DNA of 64,000 nucleotides. Origin: JBARKJ01 sp049801375 (GTDB lineage: Bacteria; Nitrospirota; JACRHJ01). Under the pieces are notes generated by a model. The model did no database searches and was not told the DNA's origin. It saw only the letters and a program-made list of their open reading frames with translations. Shown here one piece after another: positions 8,437-17,308 of the stretch. A program made the position numbers and the translations under genes. Numbering within the stretch: position 1 is the stretch's first letter; every line of letters starts with the position of its first letter. Where the stretch lies: NCBI GenBank assembly GCA_049801375.1, contig JBARKJ010000025.1, positions 27,834 through 91,833 on the forward strand, written 5' to 3'.

Positions 8437-9828
8437 TTACTTCTTCTTAGGCATCTTGTCCAATATAGCCAGGCCCTTCAAGAGGTCCTCGGCTCTCTGG
8501 AGCTGGTAGTCATCCTCGTCTTTTAACTGCACAGGCTCGCCCGGGCTTTCCGGCGTCTGGTCTATCTTCGGCTCCTTCGGCGTAGGACCGCCTACTGAAA
8601 TATCGCCCTTTTGTTTCTTATCCAACTCCAGGTCCTTGTTCTTCAGGGTGTCGTTCCCCAGGTGGTTTTCAAGGTCTATCTCCCGGAGCCCATGCGTGAA
8701 ATCGGTATCCCTCTTCTTTTCGCTCGCAAGTTGCGGCTGTTTCACCTCGATATCCGGCTTAATCCCGGTATTCTGTATAGAGCGGTCCTTTGGGGTGTAG
8801 TATTTCGCCGTGGTGAGCCGTAGCCCTGAGCCGTCCGAGAGGCCGATTACCGTCTGGACGGAGCCTTTGCCGAACGTTGTTGTGCCCATAATCACCGCGC
8901 GGCCCCAGTCCTGCAGGCATCCCGCGACTATCTCGGAGGCGGAAGCGGAGCCTCCGTTCACCAGCACAACCATCGGCACGGTCACGCGCGGGCTTGACTG
9001 GTTGGTGAAGAACTCGTCCTTCTCGCCGTTTCTGCCCTTGATATAAACCACGAGCTTGCCGGTCGGCAGGAATTCACCAGAGACGTCGACCGCCATATTC
9101 AAAAGGCCGCCCGGGTCGTTCCGGAGATCGAGGATGATGGATTTTACATTCTTATCGTCGAATTCCTTAAGCGCCTTTTCAAGGTCCGCATCCGTCTTTT
9201 CCTGGAACTGGCTTAAGTGGATGTAGCCAATCTCGTTGTCGATTATCTTAGATTTTACGCTCTTGATAGTGATGACATCGCGGACAATGGTGAAATCCCT
9301 GGGTTTGGCGAAATCTTCCCGCATGACGGTTATGGTGACCGGAGAGCCCTTTGGCCCCCTCATCTTGTCAACGGCTTCGGTCAAGGTCATTTCATTGGTG
9401 GGCGCGCCGTCGATCTTGATTATCTTATCCCCCGCCTTAATTCCCGCCTTAAATGCCGGGGTATCCTCTATCGGGGCAATGACCGTGAGCGTCCTGTCTT
9501 TTACGCCTATCTGAATCCCAAGGCCGCCGAACTCGCCCTTGGTGTCAACCTGCATCTCCTTGTATTCCTCCGGCGTCATAAAGGAGCTGTGCGGGTCGAG
9601 GTCGGCCACCATGCCCTTTATGGCCCCGTAAATCAGTTCCTTGGGCTTGACCTCTTCGACATAGTTCTTCTGAATAATAGAGAGGACCTCGGAGAAGGTC
9701 TTCAAGTTGTCGTATGTTTCGTTTGCGGCCTGGCTGTACCGCACCATCCCGGTGCCGATGATCATGCCGAAAACAAAGACCAAAATTACAATGAGCGGAG
9801 CGATCTTCCTCTTCCTGGTGAAGCTCAT
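8437..9828 (-). CDS. ctpA: Carboxy-terminal processing protease (S41)
   Basis: Periplasmic tail-specific protease that trims or degrades envelope proteins. One N-terminal membrane anchor or signal (residues ~8-27) is followed by a leading helical region, a PDZ domain (~95-180) and the S41 core. The catalytic serine is in 'GGSASASEIVAG' and the general-base lysine in 'TTFGKGSVQT'. The 463-residue length is normal. The last ~100 residues are low-complexity and charged. It lies directly downstream of envC in the same direction, a pairing commonly seen with ftsEX in related bacteria, so it may act in cell-wall remodelling at division. Confidence 0.95.
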   Translation of the reverse strand: MSFTRKRKIAPLIVILVFVFGMIIGTGMVRYSQAANETYDNLKTFSEVLSIIQKNYVEEVKPKELIYGAIKGMVADLDPHSSFMTPEEYKEMQVDTKGEFGGLGIQIGVKDRTLTVIAPIEDTPAFKAGIKAGDKIIKIDGAPTNEMTLTEAVDKMRGPKGSPVTITVMREDFAKPRDFTIVRDVITIKSVKSKIIDNEIGYIHLSQFQEKTDADLEKALKEFDDKNVKSIILDLRNDPGGLLNMAVDVSGEFLPTGKLVVYIKGRNGEKDEFFTNQSSPRVTVPMVVLVNGGSASASEIVAGCLQDWGRAVIMGTTTFGKGSVQTVIGLSDGSGLRLTTAKYYTPKDRSIQNTGIKPDIEVKQPQLASEKKRDTDFTHGLREIDLENHLGNDTLKNKDLELDKKQKGDISVGGPTPKEPKIDQTPESPGEPVQLKDEDDYQLQRAEDLLKGLAILDKMPKKK

Positions 9829-9921
9829 TTTGGGTAAAACCTCCTGTTATGTTGGGAACACGCGAACCTAAACATTCAATCCAAAATTATACTACACGAT
9901 GATTGTTCTGGAAAGCTTTTT

Positions 9922-11082
9922 TTACTTTCTTTTAAGCCACATTAGCGGGTCTATCGCCTCCGAGCCTTTCCGGACCTCGAAATAAAGAGACGAACCGGAC
10001 TGTCCGGCGTCTCCCAGCGCCGCTATCGGCTGGCCTTTATTCACCTTTTCCCCGGCCTTTACCTTGAGGTCCGTCAGGTGCGCGTAAACAGTATAATATT
10101 CCCCCCCGTGCCTTAAAATGGCTATGAGGCCCAGGCCTTTGAAAAAATTAGCGAAAGCCACCTGTCCGGCCTCCACGGCGCGGACCTCGCTCCCGGCCGG
10201 CGCCGCTATCTCAATCCCTTTTTTATATATGTAGGTATCATAAACGGGGTGTTTCTGTTTCCCGAAATAACTAACTACCGTTCCCGTTACCGGCCAGTCC
10301 AGGCCCCCTGTCAGAGCCGGGATGTTCTTCGGGAGTGGCCGGACGTTCTTCTTTGATTTTGCCTGCGCTTCCAGTTTCCGCATCAAATCCTGCATCAGGC
10401 GGCTCTGCTCTTCCAGGTTACGAGCCATCACCTCGTAGGAGGTTTTCTGTTTGCGTATCGACTCGAGAAGTTCCTTCTTGTTTTCCTCCTCCGCCTGAAC
10501 CTTTACCGCCTCGGTATCCCTGGCGACTTTTATCTTGTTGAAATTTTCTTTCTGGACGCCGAGTTTCTCATTGTTTTTTGTAAGTTCCTCGATGCTTTCC
10601 TCATAACCCTCTACCATGCTCCGGTCACGCTCGGAAATCGCGGTGAGATATTTATACCTGCGGAGCATTGAGCCGTAGTCCCCGGACAAAAGAAGCACCC
10701 ATTCGCCTCCCGCCCGCCTGGTCTTGTACATATCCCGCAGCCTGCCCGCCAAATCGCTTTCTTGTCCGCGGACCTTCGCGCGGTATATCTCCATCTCGGA
10801 CTGAGTAGCGGTCATTTCCCGGCCCACCTGTCCCAGTTTCCCTTCGAGCTTCTTAACCTCTGTTTTTTTAACCTCCAAGCTTCGGTTGATTTTTTCCAGG
10901 TCGGTCAGTACGTTCTTCTCCTGCCGTGCGGATTCCTTTACCTTCTTCTTGACTCCCTTAAGCTGTTCCTGGATTTGCTTTAATTCTTCATGGCTGGGCG
11001 TTTTTTCGGCGGCAAAAGCGGAAAGACTTGTAACCATGGAAAAAACAATTAAAAAGGCAACTATAGGTTTACAGAGAAGCAT
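9922..11082 (-). CDS. envC: EnvC-like murein hydrolase activator
   Basis: A signal peptide (residues 1-24) is followed by a long coiled coil (~25-250) and a LytM/M23-like domain (~265-386). The LytM metal ligands are lost: the usual HxGxDI reads 'KKGIEIA' and the usual HLHFEV reads 'SLYFEV', the same change seen in E. coli EnvC. The protein is therefore best read as an activator of cell-wall amidases, normally driven by FtsEX, and not as a peptidase itself. ftsEX would be expected upstream but the neighbouring gene there is an oppositely oriented amidotransferase. A divergent promoter region of ~140 bp separates the two. Confidence 0.9.
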   Translation of the reverse strand: MLLCKPIVAFLIVFSMVTSLSAFAAEKTPSHEELKQIQEQLKGVKKKVKESARQEKNVLTDLEKINRSLEVKKTEVKKLEGKLGQVGREMTATQSEMEIYRAKVRGQESDLAGRLRDMYKTRRAGGEWVLLLSGDYGSMLRRYKYLTAISERDRSMVEGYEESIEELTKNNEKLGVQKENFNKIKVARDTEAVKVQAEEENKKELLESIRKQKTSYEVMARNLEEQSRLMQDLMRKLEAQAKSKKNVRPLPKNIPALTGGLDWPVTGTVVSYFGKQKHPVYDTYIYKKGIEIAAPAGSEVRAVEAGQVAFANFFKGLGLIAILRHGGEYYTVYAHLTDLKVKAGEKVNKGQPIAALGDAGQSGSSLYFEVRKGSEAIDPLMWLKRK

Positions 11083-11222
11083 GGCGGGATTTTAGCAGGG
11101 ATAAAGCGCAAGGGCAAGAGGGAAAGGCTTGCAAAAGAGGAAAATTTTATAGGCATTTGCCGGATTGCCGTTATATAATTATCCATATAATTATTCTACT
11201 ACGGGACAGCGAGGCTTAAACC

Positions 11223-11930
11223 ATGAAAAAGGCACTTGCAATACGCCACGTGCATTTCGAAGACTGCGGCACGTTAGGCGATGTGCTGAGGGAGCGGGGA
11301 TTTGAAATTGCCTACGTCGAGGCAGGTCTTCAAGACCTGAAGGGCATAGACCCCGGCGTGCCGGATTTACTCATCGGCCTTGGCGGCCCGATCAGCGTTT
11401 ACGAGGCAGATATATACCCATTCATAAACGATGAGCTGGACCTGTTCAAAAGGAGAATCGCCGCGCGCAAGCCTGTCATGGGAATATGCCTCGGCGCACA
11501 GATGCTCGCGTATGCTCTTGGCGGAAAGGTCTATCCCGGGAAGCAGAAGGAGATAGGCTGGAAACCGTTAGAGCTGACTAAGGAGGGCGAGAACTCGCCC
11601 GTCGCCCACCTTGCGCCCGGCAATACGTCCATGCTCCATTGGCACGGGGACACTTTCGACCTGCCGCCGGACGCCGTGCTTCTGGCATCTACGGACGTGA
11701 CCAGGAACCAGATTTATAGTTATGGAGATTTTTTGCTCGCGTTTCAATGCCACCCGGAGTTGGTGGGAGCGAAGATAGAATCATGGCTGATAGGCCACGC
11801 AAGCGAGATCGCCACGTCAAAGGTGGCGACGGTCGAAGCCATCAGGCACGACACGGAGCGGTATGGTGACGCGCTGGAGACCGCAGGCAGGAAATGTTTC
11901 GAGGAATGGCTAACAAACCTTAGTCTGTAA
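11223..11930 (+). CDS. Class I glutamine amidotransferase (GMP synthase-like)
   Basis: Stand-alone GATase domain of 235 residues, related to the GuaA amidotransferase half. The nucleophile Cys89 lies in 'GICLGAQ' and the His177/Glu179 pair in 'FQCHPEL', so it should hydrolyse glutamine or act on gamma-glutamyl substrates. No synthetase partner is adjacent, so the acceptor is unknown. It is monocistronic; a TATAAT at 11174-11179 is a possible -10 box. Its 3' end converges on the APS-kinase-like gene across a short GC-rich repeat (CGG[T/C]TCGCCCGGGG twice, 11935-11973). Confidence 0.88.
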   Translation: MKKALAIRHVHFEDCGTLGDVLRERGFEIAYVEAGLQDLKGIDPGVPDLLIGLGGPISVYEADIYPFINDELDLFKRRIAARKPVMGICLGAQMLAYALGGKVYPGKQKEIGWKPLELTKEGENSPVAHLAPGNTSMLHWHGDTFDLPPDAVLLASTDVTRNQIYSYGDFLLAFQCHPELVGAKIESWLIGHASEIATSKVATVEAIRHDTERYGDALETAGRKCFEEWLTNLSL

Positions 11931-11953
11931 AACGGTTCGCCCGGGGTTGAGTT

Positions 11954-12490
11954 TTAAGCGGCTCGCCCGGGGGTCGCGCCCTTCAGATATTTCAATAAAA
12001 TCCCGTCCGCTTCTTCTGCGCTCATTTTTTCGCAATCAAGAACCAGCTCCGGCACCTCCGGCTCCTCGTAAGGCACGTTTATCCCCGGCACGGGCCAGCC
12101 CTTTTCTGCCTTCTCATAAATATCTACCGGCGCCAGACCGTCTTGACGACCCTTCTCGCGCCCGATGCAGGTCTCAATAGGACATTGTATGTATATCTCG
12201 TGGAACTCCGGGATAAGCCCCCTCGCCTTGTCCCGCCAGCGACGCAGGTGTCCCGTCGCATCGATAATGACGTCATTGCCCGCGCGGGTCAGCACCATCG
12301 CCGCGTAAACCAGCGCCATATACAGGTACTCCCTCTCCTCGTCCGAATACGTCGGGTCAGGCGTGACGATTTTGCGCATCTCGTCCATCTGAAGGAGGAC
12401 GATTTCCGGAAACGCCTCTTTCGCGGCAAGGGCCAGGGTGGACTTGCCGGATCCCGGCAGGCCCGTAAGCCAGAAAGCGCGGCCCGGCAT
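11954..12490 (-). CDS. CysC-like adenylylsulfate kinase / P-loop kinase
   Basis: 178-residue P-loop kinase with Walker A 'GLPGSGKST' at residues 10-18 and 'VIIDATG' as the second conserved strand. The spacing and 'YIQCPIETCIGREKGR' resemble APS kinase, which phosphorylates adenosine 5'-phosphosulfate, but no sulfate-assimilation genes are nearby, so the substrate is uncertain. The start codon overlaps the stop of the upstream 39-residue ORF (TAATG), implying translational coupling. Confidence 0.75.
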   Translation of the reverse strand: MPGRAFWLTGLPGSGKSTLALAAKEAFPEIVLLQMDEMRKIVTPDPTYSDEEREYLYMALVYAAMVLTRAGNDVIIDATGHLRRWRDKARGLIPEFHEIYIQCPIETCIGREKGRQDGLAPVDIYEKAEKGWPVPGINVPYEEPEVPELVLDCEKMSAEEADGILLKYLKGATPGRAA

Positions 12491-12609
12491 TATTTTTTCT
12501 TCGCGGGGGCGGCCTTCTTCGCGTTCTCTATCGCCTCGCGCGTCCTGGCCTTCCGTGCCTTATCTTTCCTGTGCCTTCTCCTGTTTATCTCTCTGTCTCT
12601 CTCTCGCAT
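12490..12609 (-). CDS. 39-residue arginine/lysine-rich protein
   Basis: An extremely basic small protein beginning MRERDREINRRR and ending AKKAAPAKKK, with no predicted hydrophobic segment. It has a strong GGAGG Shine-Dalgarno six to ten bases before ATG 12609 and its TAA overlaps the kinase ATG. Composition suggests nucleic-acid or ribosome binding, but that is inference; I do not recognise a family. The good ribosome-binding site plus the exact stop/start overlap are the evidence that it is real. Confidence 0.6.
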   Translation of the reverse strand: MRERDREINRRRHRKDKARKARTREAIENAKKAAPAKKK

Positions 12610-12661
12610 GACATTCCCTCCTCCAGTTGATAGAAATTCACCGCGTTCCCGCTACCTCTGA

Positions 12662-13504
12662 TTATATTCTCTTTCCCTTATATCCCCTGGGCGTGACAAT
12701 ATAGTCCATAAAAGAAAAACTCTTTGAGTTCCCGATGATGATAATGGTCGTCATATCGACGTCTTCCACGGGGATGTCTTTCAAGGTAGTCACTGTAATG
12801 CGCTCCCCCTCCCGCGCCGAGTCCTTCACGACTCCCACCGGCGTTGCCCCATCCCTGTGCAGCCGCACTATCTCTAACGCCCTCGCAAGGTTTTCCGGTC
12901 TGCCCTTGCTACGGGGATTATAAAGCGAGATTACAAAATCTCCTTCCGCCGCGAGTCCCAGCCTCTTCTCTATAAGCACCCAGGGCGTGAGCAGGTCGGA
13001 GAGTGATATTACCGCGAAATCGTGCATCAGCGGCGCTCCGAGCGAAGCCGCCGCGGAGCATACCGCAGGGACGCCGGGGATTATTTCGAGGTCGAACGGG
13101 AGCGCCGTCTCACTCCGGCTCTCCACGCCCAGAAGTTCAAGCACCAACCCCGCCATGCCGTAAATGCCGGGGTCTCCGCTGGATATGAGGGCTACGACTC
13201 GCCCCTCGGCCGCCAGACGAATAGCCTCCCGGCAGCGCTCCACTTCGGTGGTCATGCCCGTGGAGATTACTTCCTTGTCCTTCAGGAGGGTCTTTGCCAG
13301 CCGGATATATGTCGAATATCCGACGACCGTATCGGATTTTTCAACGGCTTCTCTCGCCCGGACTGTCATATCGCGAAGCGACCCAGGCCCGATGCCTATT
13401 ACGCTAAGGGCGCCTCTGCCACCGCGACTGTCGCGTTCTTTGATTTTTTCTTCGGCACGAGAAGCGTGTCCGCTCCCGCCGATACCAGCGCCGCCGGCTC
13501 GCAT
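12662..13504 (-). CDS. cbiH: Cobalt-factor III C17-methyltransferase
   Basis: SAM-dependent methyltransferase that makes the C17 methylation with ring contraction in anaerobic cobalamin synthesis (CobJ/CbiH family). The tetrapyrrole-methylase core starts at 'LSVIGIGPGS' (~residue 34), with 'ISSGDPGIYGMAG' and 'VSLYNPRSKGRP' further on. The only standard start codon ahead of the core is ATG 13504, which gives a 34-residue low-complexity extension and a 106-bp overlap with cbiG. A GGGAG lies ten bases before that ATG. The alternative of a frameshifted CbiG-CbiH fusion is discussed in the findings. Confidence 0.9.
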   Translation of the reverse strand: MRAGGAGIGGSGHASRAEEKIKERDSRGGRGALSVIGIGPGSLRDMTVRAREAVEKSDTVVGYSTYIRLAKTLLKDKEVISTGMTTEVERCREAIRLAAEGRVVALISSGDPGIYGMAGLVLELLGVESRSETALPFDLEIIPGVPAVCSAAASLGAPLMHDFAVISLSDLLTPWVLIEKRLGLAAEGDFVISLYNPRSKGRPENLARALEIVRLHRDGATPVGVVKDSAREGERITVTTLKDIPVEDVDMTTIIIIGNSKSFSFMDYIVTPRGYKGKRI

Positions 13505-14481
13505 ACTCCATATACTCCCATGTTCTTGAAAACTTTATCGGACGGTCCCGAAGGCGTGCCTGCGCCTAAAAGCCGCCGCTTGGAAACGTACTCCACCTTA
13601 AGTCCCGCCTTCCGTGCAAATTCCGTAAGCCCCGCCTCGTCTTTCTTGTCATATATCGTCGCCAGGTTCCGCACGGAAAGCATCGAGAGACCATTTTCCA
13701 GGAGCGTCCTCGTTACAAGGTTACCTATCTCCCTTGCGCTTGTCCCCCTGTTGCAGCCGATGCCAACCACAAGCACCCTCGGCCTTAAGATTGCGACCGG
13801 CCTCAGCGCAAGTTCCACGTCCTCCGGCAGGATAAACGGCGTAACCACCAGGGTGGCGTCCCGCTTCGTCTCCAGGAGCTCTTCCATCGAGTCAAAGAAC
13901 TGGAGGTTGCCGGGTATTTTATCTATCCTGTGCGAGTACAGAGCCGGGTCTATATACGACCATGCCGCGACTTCTTCCCCGTTGACTATAGCCGCCGTCA
14001 CCTTCTTCGCCTCGTTGTAATCCTCGACGACGCAGTCCAGCTCTCGCGCGAGCGTATCTACGGCAAGCGAGCCCTGCACATCCGAGGCGGTCGTGATTAC
14101 GGCCTCTCCGCCGGTTATCTCCGCAAGTGTTTCCGCAAGTTCGTTCGCGCCCCCGATATGGCCGGAGAGGAGGCTTATAACGAACCTGCCTTCTTCGTCC
14201 ATCACGACCACCGCCGGGTCCTTAAGTTTATCAAGGACAAGCGGCGCGACCATCCGCACCACTATCCCCGCCGCCATGATGCAGGCGATCGCTTTATACT
14301 TCGTAAATATTTTCTTTATATCTTTCGCAAGGTCGTCCGAAAGTGTGCGCACGTCCCTCTCGTCCGGCCTTAAAAACTTCTTCGGCAGGTACAGGTCTGC
14401 GCCCTCCGGGTACGCCTCCCAGATGTTTCTGGCGAGGTCGGAGCCGCCACGCGTTATGGCGATGATGGCGAGTTTATTCAT
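13399..14481 (-). CDS. cbiG: Cobalt-precorrin-5A hydrolase
   Basis: Opens the delta-lactone of cobalt-precorrin-5A and releases acetaldehyde. The 360-residue protein has the N-terminal 'MNKLAIIAITRGG', the central 'GHIGGANELAETLA' and the C-terminal 'VVGIGCNRGTSAREI' of CbiG. It starts inside the cbiF stop (ATGA), so the genes are translationally coupled. Confidence 0.95.
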   Translation of the reverse strand: MNKLAIIAITRGGSDLARNIWEAYPEGADLYLPKKFLRPDERDVRTLSDDLAKDIKKIFTKYKAIACIMAAGIVVRMVAPLVLDKLKDPAVVVMDEEGRFVISLLSGHIGGANELAETLAEITGGEAVITTASDVQGSLAVDTLARELDCVVEDYNEAKKVTAAIVNGEEVAAWSYIDPALYSHRIDKIPGNLQFFDSMEELLETKRDATLVVTPFILPEDVELALRPVAILRPRVLVVGIGCNRGTSAREIGNLVTRTLLENGLSMLSVRNLATIYDKKDEAGLTEFARKAGLKVEYVSKRRLLGAGTPSGPSDKVFKNMGVYGVCEPAALVSAGADTLLVPKKKSKNATVAVAEAPLA

Positions 14482-15233
14482 TTTCTATATTCATGGCTGA
14501 AGTCCTTGTCGTAGAGCTTCGAATATTTCTCGATAGCCTGTCTGTCGAGCGCCTTTCCTACCAGTATCAGCGCGGTCTTCCGGATTTTTTCTTCCTTCAC
14601 TTTTCCTGCGATATCGGCAAGGGTGCCGCGGATAATTTTCTGCTGTGGCCAGGACGCTTTATATACCACCGCCGCGGGAGTAACTTCGGGATAACCTTCC
14701 CGCAGTTCCGCGACAACCTTCTCTATCTCGCCCACGGAAAGGAATATCACCATAGTAGACCTGTGCTTCGAAAGCGATGCCAGCGACTCCTCCTTCGGCA
14801 CTCCCGTACGCCCTTCCAGCCGGGTGAATATCACCGTCTGGTTCACTTCCGGGAGCGTCAGCTCGCATTTCAGCGCCGCCGCCGCCGCGAATGCGGACGA
14901 CACGCCTGGGACGACTTCATAATCAATCCCGGCTTTATCCAGTTCCGCCATCTGTTCCGCTATCGCCCCGTACAGGCTTGGCTCTCCGGTATGCACGCGC
15001 GCGACGGCCTTTCCCCGGGAAACATATTCCTTCATCATAGCGATAATTTCCGAAAGCTCCATCTCCTTGCTGTCATGGAGCGCCGCGCCAGGCTTGGCGA
15101 ATTTCAGGACATCCGGGTTCACCAAAGACCCTGCATATATCACGACGTCCGCCTCGGCTATCAGGCTCGCGGCCTTTATCGTCATCAGGTCCGGATCGCC
15201 TGGTCCCGCGCCTATGAAGTATACTTTAGACAT
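14478..15233 (-). CDS. cbiF: Cobalt-precorrin-4 C11-methyltransferase
   Basis: SAM-dependent C11 methylation in cobalamin synthesis (CobM/CbiF). The 251-residue protein opens with 'VYFIGAGPGDPDLMT', and 'RVHTGEPSLYGAI' and 'VPGVSSAFAAAAAL' are the family's substrate loop motifs. It overlaps cbiL by eight bases upstream and cbiG by four downstream. Confidence 0.96.
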   Translation of the reverse strand: MSKVYFIGAGPGDPDLMTIKAASLIAEADVVIYAGSLVNPDVLKFAKPGAALHDSKEMELSEIIAMMKEYVSRGKAVARVHTGEPSLYGAIAEQMAELDKAGIDYEVVPGVSSAFAAAAALKCELTLPEVNQTVIFTRLEGRTGVPKEESLASLSKHRSTMVIFLSVGEIEKVVAELREGYPEVTPAAVVYKASWPQQKIIRGTLADIAGKVKEEKIRKTALILVGKALDRQAIEKYSKLYDKDFSHEYRK

Positions 15234-15936
15234 ATTTTTTTATTATAACCAATGAGAAATAATCCACGTCCTCGTCCCGAACGTTTTCCAGACCCCGGAC
15301 AACCAGTTCCCTGTCCGTACCTGCCCTCCGGATATAAAGGGATTTCTCGGACAGCCCCGCTTTAGAAAGCATACCTTTCAGGTCGCCAAAATTCCGGTTT
15401 ACTTTCATCAGGACGACCGTGTCGAACTCGGCGATAGTTTTTTTGATCTGCTCCAGGTCTTTACCCATCGGCATCACGGCGAGCCGCTCCTGCCCGAGGG
15501 CCAGGTCCAGCCCCGCCCTGGCAGCCGCAAGGTTTATCGACGACACTCCCGGCACGGTCTCGCTCTGTAAATCCGGGACGAGTTTTTTTATCTTCTCCAG
15601 AATATAAGAGTACGTGCTGAAAAGCGACGGGTCGCCGATGGTGAGGAATGCGACGTCTTTTCCCGTAAGCAGTTCATCAGATGCAGCCTTTGCGGCCTCC
15701 GCCCATGCGCTCTCCAGGACATCCTTTTTCATGCTCATCGGAAACAGCGGAGTTATGACCTTCTGCCGTGATAAATCAATATGCTCACGGACGACCGCGA
15801 GCGCCAGGCTTTCTGATTCGAGGGCCGACTTCGGCGCGATTACGACCGGGACCGCCTTGATGATAGAGACGGCCTTAAGAGTAATCAGCCCCGGGTCCCC
15901 CGGCCCCACGCCTATTCCATAAAGCTTGCCCGCCAT
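15226..15936 (-). CDS. cbiL: Cobalt-factor II / precorrin-2 C20-methyltransferase
   Basis: First ring methylation specific to corrinoids (CobI/CbiL). The 236-residue protein has 'LYGIGVGPGDPGLITLKAV', 'FLTIGDPSLFSTY' and 'VPGVSSINLAAA'. It is the first gene after a terminator-like hairpin at 15982-16009, so it may begin a sub-operon cbiLFGH or receive read-through from cbiET. Confidence 0.96.
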   Translation of the reverse strand: MAGKLYGIGVGPGDPGLITLKAVSIIKAVPVVIAPKSALESESLALAVVREHIDLSRQKVITPLFPMSMKKDVLESAWAEAAKAASDELLTGKDVAFLTIGDPSLFSTYSYILEKIKKLVPDLQSETVPGVSSINLAAARAGLDLALGQERLAVMPMGKDLEQIKKTIAEFDTVVLMKVNRNFGDLKGMLSKAGLSEKSLYIRRAGTDRELVVRGLENVRDEDVDYFSLVIIKKYV

Positions 15937-15981
15937 GTACTCCTCATGTAATTTAAAAAAATCAGTATATCATCGGAAATG

Positions 15982-16009
15982 AAAAAAGCAATCCCGAAGC
16001 AGGGATTGC
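15982..16009 (-). terminator. Terminator-like hairpin inside the cobalamin block
   Basis: GCAATCCC/GGGATTGC with a 6-base loop and, on the minus strand, six U residues immediately after. It lies in the 151-bp gap between cbiET and cbiL and may reduce expression of the distal genes. Confidence 0.6.
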
Positions 16010-16035
16010 CGCACGAATATCACATTCACCTTCGT

Positions 16036-16056
16036 CCCCTCCCGTCGAGGGAGGGG
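16036..16056. repeat. GC-rich palindrome (REP-like)
   Basis: Perfect CCCCTCCC/GGGAGGGG arms around GTCGA in the same gap. It resembles dispersed extragenic palindromes; there is no U-tract for a terminator on the minus strand. Confidence 0.4.
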
Positions 16057-16087
16057 AAAATGGGAGCGGGTCGGGGTTTGGGAGGAT

Positions 16088-17308
16088 TTAAGTCTTTATC
16101 CCGAAAATTACATTGATGGGGTTGCCGCCGACCATAAAATGTTTTTCTGAAAGCTCCTTTGAGCGGGAGACGCTTGCCGTGGTTATCTCAAAAGCGTAGT
16201 CGTAGTCTTTCATGAACTGAAGCACCTCCGAAAAATTCTCCAGCGTGACCACGTTTGCCACCAGCCTTCCTCCGGTCCGGAGCCTGCCGTCCACGTAACG
16301 GAGAATTTCCGTAAGCATGCCGCTGCTCCCCCCGATAAAGACCATGTCCGGGTCCGGCAGGCTCATAAGAGCCTCCGGAGCGTCACCCGATACCGGTTCC
16401 ACTCCCGCGGCCTGAAAGCGCGCAATATTTTTTTTCAGATACGAAAGCTGCTTCGGGTCTTTCTCTACCGCGAATATTTTTCCCGGCAGGATGAAAGGCT
16501 CGGCCTCAATGGATACGGAACCGCTTCCAGCGCCGATATCCCACATGATATTGCCCTTGTCCGGCCGGAGTTTTGATAAAACTATCGCCCGAACCTCGGC
16601 CTTGGTTATCATGCCCTCACGGTGCGCGAACTGGAAGTCGGGGATGCCGAGGGTCTTGGAATATACTCTCTCTCCGCCCTCCTCCGGGTGCTCCTTTTTT
16701 ATAATCATCACGTTCATTGCGGAGAACCTTTTCTGCGCCGTATCCTGAAGGCTCCCCTCGAACAGGCTGGTATTCTCGAGTCCCAGGTTTTCGCACACGT
16801 ACACCTTTCTCTCCTGGATGCCGTTCTTTATGATCAGGGACGCCACTTTGTCCGGGCTGTTCTTATCGTCCGTGAAAACGCCAACTTTATTGCGCATGAA
16901 AACGGCTTTGACCACGTCGTCAAGGTTCCTGCCGCCGTGCGCGCTGACTATCTCCGCGTCCTCCCAAGTCTCTTTGGCAAGCGCGAACGCCCACTGCATC
17001 GAGCTTACCGCCGGAGTTATAATCAGGTCATCTTTAGCAAAATTTTTAAGGAGGTAGCCTGTTATGCCGTAGAGGTTCGGATCGCCGGAGGCGAGGACGA
17101 CGATTTCCTGCTTCTTTCTCTTCTTTATGACATCCACGACCTTGAAGAGGTCCGCTTTCAGCGAATGCTTGCGGGATTCGGGGATGTCCGGAAGCTGTTT
17201 TAAATGCCTCTCGCTTCCGATAACCAGTTTCGCGTTTTCTATATTTCCAAGTGACTCATCGGACAACCCCTTAATGCCTTCGACCCCGACACCTATCACA
17301 TTTATCAT
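16088..17308 (-). CDS. cbiET: Cobalt-precorrin-7/8 methyltransferase CbiET fusion
   Basis: Bifunctional enzyme equivalent to CobL. Residues 1-~205 are CbiE (C5 methylation; 'INVIGVGVEGIKGLSDES', 'LASGDPNLYGITGYL') and ~215-406 are CbiT (C15 methylation and C12 decarboxylation; SAM-binding 'MWDIGAGSGSVSIEAE'). The 406-residue length fits the fusion. The start overlaps the cbiD stop (ATGA). Confidence 0.96.
   Translation of the reverse strand: MINVIGVGVEGIKGLSDESLGNIENAKLVIGSERHLKQLPDIPESRKHSLKADLFKVVDVIKKRKKQEIVVLASGDPNLYGITGYLLKNFAKDDLIITPAVSSMQWAFALAKETWEDAEIVSAHGGRNLDDVVKAVFMRNKVGVFTDDKNSPDKVASLIIKNGIQERKVYVCENLGLENTSLFEGSLQDTAQKRFSAMNVMIIKKEHPEEGGERVYSKTLGIPDFQFAHREGMITKAEVRAIVLSKLRPDKGNIMWDIGAGSGSVSIEAEPFILPGKIFAVEKDPKQLSYLKKNIARFQAAGVEPVSGDAPEALMSLPDPDMVFIGGSSGMLTEILRYVDGRLRTGGRLVANVVTLENFSEVLQFMKDYDYAFEITTASVSRSKELSEKHFMVGGNPINVIFGIKT

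Noticed and set aside
13022..14020. 332-codon plus-strand ORF opposite cbiG/cbiH
   Set aside because: Shadow of two certain cobalamin genes.
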